In this document: one piece after another, positions 1 through 6,449 of the stretch
How the letters are laid out: the number at the start of each line of letters is the position of its first letter
How positions within the stretch are numbered: the first letter of the stretch is position 1
Assembly (NCBI GenBank): GCA_902783395.1
Contig: CACZRA010000259.1
Location: 1-12,701, forward strand
From: an uncultured Lachnospiraceae bacterium
GTDB taxonomy: Bacteria; Bacillota; Clostridia; Lachnospirales; Lachnospiraceae
Length of the DNA: 12,701 nucleotides
Direction: 5' to 3'
Program-made: the position numbers and the translations under genes
The notes under the pieces: generated by a model
Told to the model about the DNA's origin: nothing
Seen by the model: the letters and a program-made list of their open reading frames with translations, nothing else
Database searches by the model: none

Positions 1-1334
1 CCTATAAGGAGCATGGTCTTAACGGTCAGGATCAGCATCCACAGATCAAGCCAGATCGAATAATTCTCGATATAATACAGATCCAGCTTCAGCTTGTCGT
101 AGGGAGTCGTATTGTACTTTCCGTAGAGCTGCGCATATCCGGTGATCCCCGCCCTTATCTTCATGCGGTAGGAGAACTCCGGCATTTCCTCCGTGTATTT
201 CCTGATGAACTCAGGCCTCTCCGGTCTCGGTCCGACAAAGGACATATCTCCCTTAAGCACGTTGATAAGCTGCGGGAGCTCATCTATCCTCAGCTTCCTG
301 ATCACGCGTCCCACAGGAGTGATGCGCGGATCGTTCTCCGTAGCCATCACCGCCCTGCCCTGCTTCTCGGCATCGACTATCATCGACCGGAATTTCAGGA
401 TCTCAAATTCCTTTGCGTTCTTGGTGCACCTGACCTGCTTGTATAATACCGGTCCTCTGTCATAGAGCTTTATCGCAACGGCCGTTATTAGAATTATCGG
501 AGATGTTATTATCATAAGGAAAAGCGAGAAGAATATATCCCAGACTCTCTTTATCACCCTCTCCTCATACTCCAGCGGATTTCCCTCCGTAAGAAGGAGC
601 GGCGTATCGAAAAGATGGACCGGGGCCGAACCATTTAAAATAATGTCCGATATTTTTGGTGTTACATATATCCTTTTGCTGTTCTCATAGCAGTATTTGA
701 AGATCTTATTCCTGAGCTCCGCGCCAATATCCACGAGCATTATCGTGTTGTTTCTGTCAATAGCGCTCGTTATGGATTCCCGGCTGTCCGATGCGCTGAC
801 CATATCCGCTATATGGAACTGGTCCTTTCTGGTCTTCAGCTTCGGGATAAGCTCTTCGAAAGCCTCACTCCCGTAGATCAGGAGTACGTCGTACGGTCTG
901 AAGGCCTTTCTGTACCAGCCTCCCATGATGGAAATAAATACAAAGTCCACCGCGATCTGTATGAAAAATCCGGCAATAAGCGCCCTCGGATCAGGAAACT
1001 TCAGCGAGAGCAGCATCAGCAGTACATAGAAGGCAAGATCGGCAAAAAGCGTGGTAAAGAAATGTGAGAATATGACCTCCCCGTTCTTTCTTACCCCGAC
1101 CAGAAGTCCTCCGAAAACTCTTCCCAGGAAAACAAGCATCACCACATAGATCCCCGACATCAGGATATGCCCTCTGAAATAGAGCATGGTCCGGAATCCG
1201 CTGTTGTAATATCTGTTCATTATGAAGATAACGACTGCCGTTTCGAAGGCACAGAGAACAGCAGCTGTCATAAGCATGAAGAGTCGTCTCAAAGCGTCAG
1301 AATTGTATACAAAATTCGCTAATTTTCTGCTCAT
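1..1334 (-). CDS. polyprenyl glycosylphosphotransferase (initiating sugar transferase), C-terminus cut by window edge
   Basis: Membrane enzyme that transfers a sugar-1-phosphate from a nucleotide sugar to undecaprenyl phosphate, starting the repeat unit of a surface polysaccharide. I translated it by hand from the ATG at 1334; the frame stays open to base 1 (444 codons), and only the last few residues of the usual family length appear to be missing. The first half has four hydrophobic segments (roughly residues 18-38, 51-75, 90-112 and 118-138), as in WcaJ/CpsE-like proteins. The catalytic sugar-transferase domain covers about 257-444, with a membrane re-entrant segment after RVWD, then KFRSM, RITPVGRVIRKLRIDELPQ, GDMSFVGPRPERP and GITGYAQL, all family signatures. 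No good Shine-Dalgarno precedes the ATG. It is the last gene of the cluster, behind a 120-nt gap, and probably has its own promoter. The sugar transferred cannot be read from the sequence. Confidence 0.93.
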   Translation of the reverse strand, partial: MSRKLANFVYNSDALRRLFMLMTAAVLCAFETAVVIFIMNRYYNSGFRTMLYFRGHILMSGIYVVMLVFLGRVFGGLLVGVRKNGEVIFSHFFTTLFADLAFYVLLMLLSLKFPDPRALIAGFFIQIAVDFVFISIMGGWYRKAFRPYDVLLIYGSEAFEELIPKLKTRKDQFHIADMVSASDSRESITSAIDRNNTIMLVDIGAELRNKIFKYCYENSKRIYVTPKISDIILNGSAPVHLFDTPLLLTEGNPLEYEERVIKRVWDIFFSLFLMIITSPIILITAVAIKLYDRGPVLYKQVRCTKNAKEFEILKFRSMIVDAEKQGRAVMATENDPRITPVGRVIRKLRIDELPQLINVLKGDMSFVGPRPERPEFIRKYTEEMPEFSYRMKIRAGITGYAQLYGKYNTTPYDKLKLDLYYIENYSIWLDLWMLILTVKTMLLI

Positions 1335-1337
1335 TAG

Positions 1338-1384
1338 TTATGTAAACCACTTTTCCGGGGCATTTTATTATATTTTATGTTAAC
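1338..1384. repeat. pair of TTATGTNAAC motifs (dif XerD-half-like)
   Basis: TTATGTAAAC occupies 1338-1347 and TTATGTTAAC occupies 1375-1384, in the same orientation with starts 37 bp apart, in the leader of the sugar-transferase gene. The first copy ends 3 nt upstream of its ATG. From memory of the dif consensus in Firmicutes, this decamer matches the XerD-binding half. The opposite half-site, expected on the other side of a 6-bp spacer, is not recognisable at either copy. Confidence 0.5.
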
Positions 1385-1404
1385 CCGTCCCATCTTTTTA
1401 CCTC

Positions 1405-1433
1405 AATATATACATTCACAGCGCCCCCGGCAA
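1405..1433 (-). promoter_or_regulatory. candidate internal sigma-A promoter for the sugar transferase
   Basis: On the minus strand, TTGCCG (1433-1428) and TATATT (1410-1405) are separated by exactly 17 nt. They match the consensus boxes at 4 of 6 and 5 of 6 positions. The site lies in the only long gap of the operon (1335-1454), about 70 nt upstream of the sugar-transferase ATG. No rho-independent terminator was seen in this gap, so this would add to, not replace, read-through from upstream. Inferred from box matches only. Confidence 0.35.
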
Positions 1434-1454
1434 TAAATTCAGTATTTTCACGGT

Positions 1455-2384
1455 CTAAAGCTTGTTTTTAAGCTTAAGGACCACCCACCCGGGAATTCCC
1501 ACGAGTGCAATGTTGCCGGGAAGCGAATACTCTTCTCTGTACTTTATGTCTACCGAACTTCTGAATCTCAGATAGTGCGCCGCAAACTTCATTTTGAGAG
1601 CCGACCACGGCCAGGACAACGCCCTCTGATAATAATAAATATACCATCCGGTCGGAGCCTCATGCCTGAGCGCCTCTGCCCGGTCCGTGTATCCCTCTTC
1701 AAGCAGCTCACAGACCGTCAGTATCACGGGCATCAGTATGAACACTCTCCCCTCATCTATCCGGTCATAGACTACATCCTCGGGCACGTACTTTTCCCCC
1801 TCTATCTCCGGAAAAAGGTTTTCCTTAAGCAGACGGGTCGCAAAGACCAGGGTGGTCTCTCCCCTGAAACCCTTCCGGTAGAGCTCCCTGAAGGAAACCA
1901 GAGGATATCGCTCGTTATCTTTCGTGCTTCCGTCAGCCGGTATGTGAGCGTTATCCTTAAGCTCCGGAAATACGTTCCCGTAGATCACCTTGTCCGGGCT
2001 TTCACCCTTATATGCGATGATCCCTGCGATCTCGGGTCCGCTTTCAGCCTCCTCCTTAAGTCTCCACACCCTCAATATATCATCCACAGCCGTATCTGAC
2101 AAATGATCATCCGAATCAAGACAGACAAAGAGCTCCGTCTCACAGTTCAGCACTCCGGTATTATGAGCTCTCATCTTTCCTCCGTTTTCACGGAAGATAT
2201 ATTTTATGTCAACTTGGCTTTCATCACTGAAACCCCTGACCGTATCAGCCGTATCATCGGTGGATCCGTCATCCACTATCAGCCACACAAAGTCTTTATT
2301 CGTCTGTCTTTTCAGGCTTTCGTATGCTCTTTTCAGTTCCTCCGACCTGTTATAGGCCGGAGTGAATACCGTCAGGCTTTTCAT
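1455..2384 (-). CDS. family 2 glycosyltransferase (GT-A fold, soluble)
   Basis: Likely a cytoplasmic inverting glycosyltransferase that adds a sugar from a nucleotide donor to the lipid-linked repeat unit. It starts with the classic GT2 N-terminus FTPAYNRSEEL. The nucleotide-binding VDDGSTDDT is at residues 37-45, and the metal-binding D-x-D is D90-S91-D92 in CLDSDDHL. There is no membrane segment, and at 309 residues it has the usual length for a single-domain GT2. Its ATG overlaps the TGA of the upstream gene (ATATGA, 2381-2387) and has no strong Shine-Dalgarno of its own, so translational coupling is likely. The region after residue 130 (REL..GFRGETTLVF...PEDVVYDRI) resembles glycosyltransferases seen in capsule and exopolysaccharide clusters. 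Donor and acceptor cannot be deduced. Confidence 0.92.
   Translation of the reverse strand: MKSLTVFTPAYNRSEELKRAYESLKRQTNKDFVWLIVDDGSTDDTADTVRGFSDESQVDIKYIFRENGGKMRAHNTGVLNCETELFVCLDSDDHLSDTAVDDILRVWRLKEEAESGPEIAGIIAYKGESPDKVIYGNVFPELKDNAHIPADGSTKDNERYPLVSFRELYRKGFRGETTLVFATRLLKENLFPEIEGEKYVPEDVVYDRIDEGRVFILMPVILTVCELLEEGYTDRAEALRHEAPTGWYIYYYQRALSWPWSALKMKFAAHYLRFRSSVDIKYREEYSLPGNIALVGIPGWVVLKLKNKL
2204..2213. repeat. single TTATGTNAAC motif inside the GT2 gene
   Basis: TTATGTCAAC lies within codons for the residues V-D-I-K of the GT2 glycosyltransferase (residues 58-61). A near copy with one mismatch, TTATGTCTAC, lies at 1544-1553 in the same gene and also encodes V-D-I-K. Confidence 0.45.
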
Positions 2385-3517
2385 ATCAGAAAATCATACC
2401 ACTGCGGCGTAAGCCGCCATACCTCACTGTAATCCGCCGGAGAGAATACCGACGGCACCTCGGGCTCGTAATGGAGCACCGTATGGTTTTCGGTCTCTCC
2501 GATCACGGAAAGCCCGGCCCCCTGAAGATAGGATACCTTGCCGCTTCCGGTCGTGACCACGATATACTCCGTCCCCGTGTGCTCCAGCGCGCTTATGAAG
2601 TAGTCGGGATCTATCTCTATACCGAGTCCGGCCACCGCAAGGAGCCTGTCCGCATAGTTCCCATCCTCCATCGCCGTTTCATAGTTCACTTCTCCGGATA
2701 CCGCCCTGAGATATTCCTCCCTGTCACAGGACAAAAGTATCCCCGCATCATACTGGCGTACCTGCATCTGGTAATCGTATTCAAACATTGCTTTGGGATA
2801 TGCCCTGTCCGCTCCTTCAAAGCTCTCCTCTTCCTCCGTCCCCGCGGCAGCAGCCTTTCTTTCCGAAAATCTCCTGTCCGCGTCATCATGTATCATCGCG
2901 CAGACCCCGGGGATCTCCGTAGGCATATGATATACGGTGGGAGAAACTATATACCCGTCCTTATACAGGTACGATCCGCCCGCGATGAGCAGGCAGATGA
3001 CAAACAGTGAGGCAATGACTCCACGGATCATGTCGAAATCTTTATGTAAACCCGCCACGCAGGTATCTTTCTTTATGTCAACTTTTTTTCCGGATTCATC
3101 CGCCCGGGATGAGTCGCTCCCGCGCGTTGCCGTATCCCATGCCGCCACTGCTCCCGCAGCTGCCGTACATATGATAACCGGGCTCATCCAAAGGAATCTG
3201 TAGTATTCCTTATTCACGTCAAAGAAGGAATTGAGTACTACCGGGAAGACCGGATTGTATACCGTAAGCACCATCAGGATGAACTGTGGCAAAAACACGC
3301 TCTTCCAGTTTCTGTCAACCGAGCCAAATGAATCTTCACTTCTGATCCCCGCTCCGTCCGCAGTCCCCGTGACTCTTTTCCATGCCCTCCCGCCGTACAG
3401 GCAAAGAAAGGCAAGCGACAGGATATAAAGAAGAAAATATATCCCCCCTTCGTAATAAGCCCCTATACATCTGAATATATAAGAAAAACCGGCATCCGCC
3501 ACATTAAGGCTCTGCAT
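2381..3517 (-). CDS. polytopic membrane protein, C-terminal part (DUF6077/GT-C-like, separated from its N-terminal part)
   Basis: From the ATG at 3517 this reads MQSLNVADAGFSYIF and gives 378 residues. About four hydrophobic segments come first (YFLLYILSLAFLCLYGG; FLPQFILMVLTVYNP; FLWMSPVIICTAAAGAVAAW; VIASLFVICLLIAGGSYLY). A soluble C-terminal domain of about 200 residues follows, with IPGVCAMI, VRQYDAGILLSCDREEYL and GTEYIVVTTGSGKV. The ending resembles the C-terminal domains of GT-C-type and DUF6077 proteins, from memory. A GAGG sits 5 nt before the ATG, and the upstream ORF stops 2 nt earlier (TAG-AT-ATG). The same frame is open back to a GTG at 3832, but that stretch translates to low-quality sequence antiparallel in character to its neighbour, so I rejected the longer start. 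It is either a separately initiated second subunit or the downstream half of one frameshifted gene. Function unknown; possibly lipid-linked glycosyl transfer or polymer handling. Confidence 0.72.
   Translation of the reverse strand: MQSLNVADAGFSYIFRCIGAYYEGGIYFLLYILSLAFLCLYGGRAWKRVTGTADGAGIRSEDSFGSVDRNWKSVFLPQFILMVLTVYNPVFPVVLNSFFDVNKEYYRFLWMSPVIICTAAAGAVAAWDTATRGSDSSRADESGKKVDIKKDTCVAGLHKDFDMIRGVIASLFVICLLIAGGSYLYKDGYIVSPTVYHMPTEIPGVCAMIHDDADRRFSERKAAAAGTEEEESFEGADRAYPKAMFEYDYQMQVRQYDAGILLSCDREEYLRAVSGEVNYETAMEDGNYADRLLAVAGLGIEIDPDYFISALEHTGTEYIVVTTGSGKVSYLQGAGLSVIGETENHTVLHYEPEVPSVFSPADYSEVWRLTPQWYDFLI
3042..3082. repeat. second pair of TTATGTNAAC motifs, inside the polytopic-protein gene
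   Basis: TTATGTAAAC (3042-3051) and TTATGTCAAC (3073-3082) have starts 31 bp apart, in the same orientation as the copies at 1338, 1375 and 2204. They fall in the loop-coding segment after the third hydrophobic stretch of the C-terminal polytopic ORF, encoding L-H-K and V-D-I-K. The protein here is hydrophilic and low in recognisable conservation, so the DNA is relatively free to hold a motif. Confidence 0.5.
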
Positions 3518-3519
3518 AT

Positions 3520-4590
3520 CTACCTCGTAGGATATGTGTAAAACACTATCATGTTCTTTACGTACGCAATATAGATCACCGTCAGTATTATCCCCGGCAG
3601 CATGCAGATAAGAGCCTTGGGGATCACGCTTATATCCTTCTTCAGGAATACCAGCGGGACAATGGTCACTCCCGTCATCGCGGGCACAAGCATATTCGAT
3701 GAGCTCGAAAGAGCCGAAGACCCCAATGCCACGAGAAGGAGCAGAAGCCAGGTCCTCCTGTCCTTGACATCCTCCAGCAGGCACAGATAGATATAGAATA
3801 TCCCCGGAAGAACCACATTCCCCAGCAGGCACTTACCCTCATAGGTACGTGTCGTAAGGAAGGCCGCCGTCGTATATATCGTGATCATAAAAAGATCCGC
3901 AACGCATGCAAACAGGATGAATGAGGAAATTTTCCTCATATCAGTCCCGAAGAGCTTTCGCGAGAGCATATAGAGCACCATTACGGTGAGCAGTATCGCG
4001 GTCCCCGCCATTGTTATCTTGCACCAGAGAAGGGGATGGATATGGAAGATGCTGCACATCACGGCATCATTTATCGAAAACGTCGCAAAGAAATACCGCA
4101 TCTCGTAATGGTCCAGCCATTCCCCGGTAAAGGGATCATACATGTTTATGGTATCCGTCTGAAGAGCCGTGGCGGTATTGCCCACGTAATAGGAAGCGTC
4201 CAGGGTGAACTGATAGCTTACAAGGATCACTGCGGCAAAAACGACCGTGACCGCACATATGAAGATAAAGGCGGGGATATGCTGTGAAACAAAAGCAGCA
4301 GCCTTATGAAAAGCCCCGGGACAGGCACGCCGTGACATTACCGCCCCTGTGACCACGGCGGCCGCCATGACAACGATCCAGATATCCTTAAGGACATGCA
4401 GGGGCCTCCATTTGAGCATCACCGATATGCAGCATACCGAGAATAAGAGATAATAAAAAAATAAGCCCGTAAACACTGTCCGGGTCAGGCTCATTTCCCT
4501 TCTCCCTGCCGCGCACAATACCGAGCCGAAGAAGAAGTAGATCATGAAATTAAATGCTATAAGACAGACCGCCGCCGATGCCTGTATCAT
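3520..4590 (-). CDS. polytopic membrane protein, N-terminal part (DUF6077-like)
   Basis: A 356-residue protein with about ten hydrophobic segments, starting at residue 1 (VCLIAFNFMIYFFFGSVLC) and ending in ALICMLPGIILTVIYIAYV. A conspicuous loop after the fourth segment, SYQFTLDASYYVGNTATALQTDTINMYDPFTGEW, matches what I remember of the DUF6077 family of Firmicutes membrane proteins. GT-C-type glycosyltransferases also place acidic residues in an extracytoplasmic loop. The ORF stops at TAG (3522-3520) straight after a membrane segment, while the expected further helices and the soluble C-terminal domain continue in another frame from 3517. It therefore looks like the front half of a protein of roughly 735 residues. 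Its ATG overlaps the TGA of the gene before it (ATGA, 4587-4590). Within the cluster it could act in polymer assembly, but the biochemical role is unknown. Confidence 0.75.
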   Translation of the reverse strand: MIQASAAVCLIAFNFMIYFFFGSVLCAAGRREMSLTRTVFTGLFFYYLLFSVCCISVMLKWRPLHVLKDIWIVVMAAAVVTGAVMSRRACPGAFHKAAAFVSQHIPAFIFICAVTVVFAAVILVSYQFTLDASYYVGNTATALQTDTINMYDPFTGEWLDHYEMRYFFATFSINDAVMCSIFHIHPLLWCKITMAGTAILLTVMVLYMLSRKLFGTDMRKISSFILFACVADLFMITIYTTAAFLTTRTYEGKCLLGNVVLPGIFYIYLCLLEDVKDRRTWLLLLLVALGSSALSSSSNMLVPAMTGVTIVPLVFLKKDISVIPKALICMLPGIILTVIYIAYVKNMIVFYTYPTR

Positions 4591-5009
4591 TTCTTCGTAT
4601 CGCCTGCCTCCTCGATCCTCTGTTCAAGCTCCTGGGTAAAGCCGTAAAGGGTATTTATCTTCGCATTGAGCCTTATGATCGAAACGACCGCAAATACGGC
4701 AAAAAGGATAAACACCGCATAACCGGCAACTATGAGTCTCCATTTTGTTTTATTATCCACTATGTCATCCTCCGCCGGGACCGTTTCATCCGCATTGTCC
4801 CGGGCCGTAAGCCGTTCCTTTGCCGCCAGGAATATCCTCTCTATAAGAGGAGACGCCGCTATCATCGTAATGCCCGTACAGGCGGCGTACATATTGATAC
4901 GCTCTCCCGCAGTAAAATACGCCGCTATAAAGCAGACCGGGACAAGGCATACAAGCGCTGTCCTTGACCATTTCTTATTGATAAGGAAGAGTGTGAACCC
5001 TCCCAGCAT
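4587..5009 (-). CDS. small integral membrane protein, unknown function
   Basis: I do not recognise a family. From the preferred ATG at 5009 it has 140 residues. Two or three hydrophobic segments come near the N-terminus (MLGGFTLFLINK; ALVCLVPVCFIAAYFTA; MYAACTGITMIAAS). A charged linker with acidic residues follows (NADETVPAEDDIVDNKTK), then a further membrane segment (LIVAGYAVFILFAVFAVVSII) and a short coiled-coil-like tail (LNAKINTLYGFTQELEQRIEEA). The start is chosen because GGAG (5018-5015) lies 5 nt upstream. An alternative TTG at 5024, overlapping the fucose-synthase stop codon and 10 nt behind a GGGAGG, would add five residues. It sits between fucose synthase and the polytopic protein, whose ATG overlaps its TGA, so it may be an accessory subunit for that protein. 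This last point is inference from position only. Confidence 0.75.
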   Translation of the reverse strand: MLGGFTLFLINKKWSRTALVCLVPVCFIAAYFTAGERINMYAACTGITMIAASPLIERIFLAAKERLTARDNADETVPAEDDIVDNKTKWRLIVAGYAVFILFAVFAVVSIIRLNAKINTLYGFTQELEQRIEEAGDTKK

Positions 5010-5020
5010 GATGACTCCGG

Positions 5021-5968
5021 TCAAAGCTTCAGAGCCTCCCTGTCCTGGCTTTTATACCATTTATATGAAAGCTCTATGCCCTCCCGCAGGGAAACCTTTT
5101 CCTTCCAGCCGATATCATGCAGCCTGGATACATCCAGAAGCTTCCTCGGGGTCCCGTCAGGCATGCTGTCATCCCAGACGATATCCCCCTCAAAGCCCAC
5201 GATCCCGCGGACAAGCTCCGCAAGCTCCTTTATCGTGATCTCCTTTCCGGTCCCTATGTTCACATGCTCCTCACCGCTGTAGTTCTGGAGAAGATATACG
5301 CAGGCATCAGCCATGTCGTCCACATAGAGAAATTCCCTGAGCGGTGCCCCCGTTCCCCAGAGCGTCACGGTCTTATCCCCGTTCATCTTTGCGTCATCGA
5401 ATTTTCTTATCAGCGCCGGAAGTACATGCGAGCTGCTCAGGTTGAAGTTGTCATTGGGGCCGTAGAGATTTGTCGGCATGCATGAAATAAAATCGTCCCC
5501 GTACTGCTGCTTGAAGAACCTGCACATCATGAGCCCCGAGATCTTCGCTATGGCATAGCCTTCATTCGTCTTTTCCAAAGGTCCCGTGAGGAGCTCCGAT
5601 TCCTTTATCGGCTGCTCCGCCATCCTGGGATATATGCAGGAACTCCCGAGAAACAGCAGCTTTTTCACCTTATACTCATGCGCCGCACCTATCACGTTGC
5701 ACTGTATCGCGGAATTGATATAGATAAAATCCGCCGGCGCGCTCTGATTCGCATTTATCCCTCCTACGTGAGCCGCTGCCAGCACGACATATTCCGGCCT
5801 TTCCTTATCAAAGAAATCAAACACGGCCCTCTGATCCGTAAGATCCAGCTCGCTGTGCGTACGCTTCACTATATTTTCATAGCCGTCCTTCTCAAGTGCC
5901 CGTACGATCGCAGATCCCACGAGTCCCCTGTGTCCCGCTACATATATCTTCGCATTCTTTTCTATCAT
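5021..5968 (-). CDS. fcl: GDP-L-fucose synthase (GDP-4-keto-6-deoxy-D-mannose epimerase/reductase)
   Basis: Cytoplasmic enzyme of the extended short-chain dehydrogenase family. It epimerises GDP-4-keto-6-deoxy-mannose at C3 and C5 and reduces it with NADPH to GDP-L-fucose. The Rossmann motif is GHRGLVG (residues 12-18). Catalytic residues line up with the E. coli enzyme at a constant offset of two: S109 and C111 in GSSCIYP, Y138 and K142 in YAIAK, and H181 in SSSHVLPALI. Other family marks are HVGGI, MPTNLYGPNDNF and REFLYVDDMADA. At 315 residues it has the normal length. GAGGAG lies just before the ATG at 5968 (3-nt spacing), 19 nt after the upstream gene. The partner gmd (GDP-mannose 4,6-dehydratase) is not in this window and must be elsewhere if the pathway is complete. 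Its presence predicts fucose, or a derivative, in the polymer. Confidence 0.96.
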   Translation of the reverse strand: MIEKNAKIYVAGHRGLVGSAIVRALEKDGYENIVKRTHSELDLTDQRAVFDFFDKERPEYVVLAAAHVGGINANQSAPADFIYINSAIQCNVIGAAHEYKVKKLLFLGSSCIYPRMAEQPIKESELLTGPLEKTNEGYAIAKISGLMMCRFFKQQYGDDFISCMPTNLYGPNDNFNLSSSHVLPALIRKFDDAKMNGDKTVTLWGTGAPLREFLYVDDMADACVYLLQNYSGEEHVNIGTGKEITIKELAELVRGIVGFEGDIVWDDSMPDGTPRKLLDVSRLHDIGWKEKVSLREGIELSYKWYKSQDREALKL

Positions 5969-5987
5969 GGTCTCCTCACAATAATTA

Positions 5988-6449
5988 TTACACTATTATC
6001 CCGATCACCAGCCCCAGCAGCCCGCCGAAGAAAACCTGCAGCGGCGTATGCCCGACGAGCACCTTCAACGCCTTCTCCGGCGTATCAAATTCAGCATAAT
6101 TCGCGCTGAATATCTCGGTTATCTGGTTCAGAAGCTCCGCCTGCTTTCCGGTCTCCCTCCTTACTCCCATGGCGTCGTACATCACGATAAATGCCAGCAC
6201 AAGGCAGATCGCGAAAAGCGGAGAATCTACGCCCTCATGCATGAAGGCGGAGGTCGCGAGCCCGCTTACAAAGGCGGAATGCGAACTTGGCATGCCTCCG
6301 GAGCCCACAAGTCTCTCAGGATCGAAAGACTTCGTCAGTATACAGTTTATGATGGTCTTGAGTATCTGTGCCGAGGCCCAGCTTATCAATGCCGCGATGA
6401 GCATCTTGTTTGAAAGCATCGCCTCTATATAGCTCATAACGATATTCAT
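5988..6449 (-). CDS. DUF212 / divergent PAP2-family membrane protein (YuiD-like)
   Basis: A 153-residue integral membrane protein of the divergent PAP2 group (acid phosphatase/haloperoxidase-related). Signatures are GGMPSSHSA (residues 51-59), corresponding to the PSGH-type phosphatase motif; YDAMGVRRETGKQAELLN (91-108); and the C-terminal GHTPLQVFFGGLLG (133-146), with a conserved histidine in the position of the third PAP2 motif. About four to five hydrophobic segments are visible and the length is typical. The family is widespread in bacteria and plants but poorly characterised. In the middle of a lipid-carrier polysaccharide operon, a role in dephosphorylating or recycling a polyprenyl (pyro)phosphate is plausible, but this is inference. 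Its ATG overlaps the preceding stop codon (ATGA), with GAGGG about 6 nt upstream. Confidence 0.92.
   Translation of the reverse strand: MNIVMSYIEAMLSNKMLIAALISWASAQILKTIINCILTKSFDPERLVGSGGMPSSHSAFVSGLATSAFMHEGVDSPLFAICLVLAFIVMYDAMGVRRETGKQAELLNQITEIFSANYAEFDTPEKALKVLVGHTPLQVFFGGLLGLVIGIIV

Noticed and set aside
1321..1384. A complete dif site around the TTATGTAAAC or TTATGTTAAC copies
   Set aside because: The 11 bases on the far side of the 6-bp spacer do not resemble the XerC half-site at either copy.
1335..1454. Rho-independent terminator in the gap before the sugar transferase
   Set aside because: No GC-rich stem followed by a T-run was found on the minus strand.
1575..2432. Plus-strand ORFs antisense to the GT2 gene (1575-2099 and 2103-2432)
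   Set aside because: No family features, basic and Ile/Arg/His-rich composition of reverse-strand shadows, while the minus strand encodes an unmistakable glycosyltransferase.
3518..3832. Extending the C-terminal polytopic ORF upstream to a GTG at 3832
   Set aside because: The added ~105 residues are hydrophilic, low-quality sequence lying out of frame over clear membrane-helix coding of the neighbouring ORF; the ATG at 3517 has a Shine-Dalgarno.
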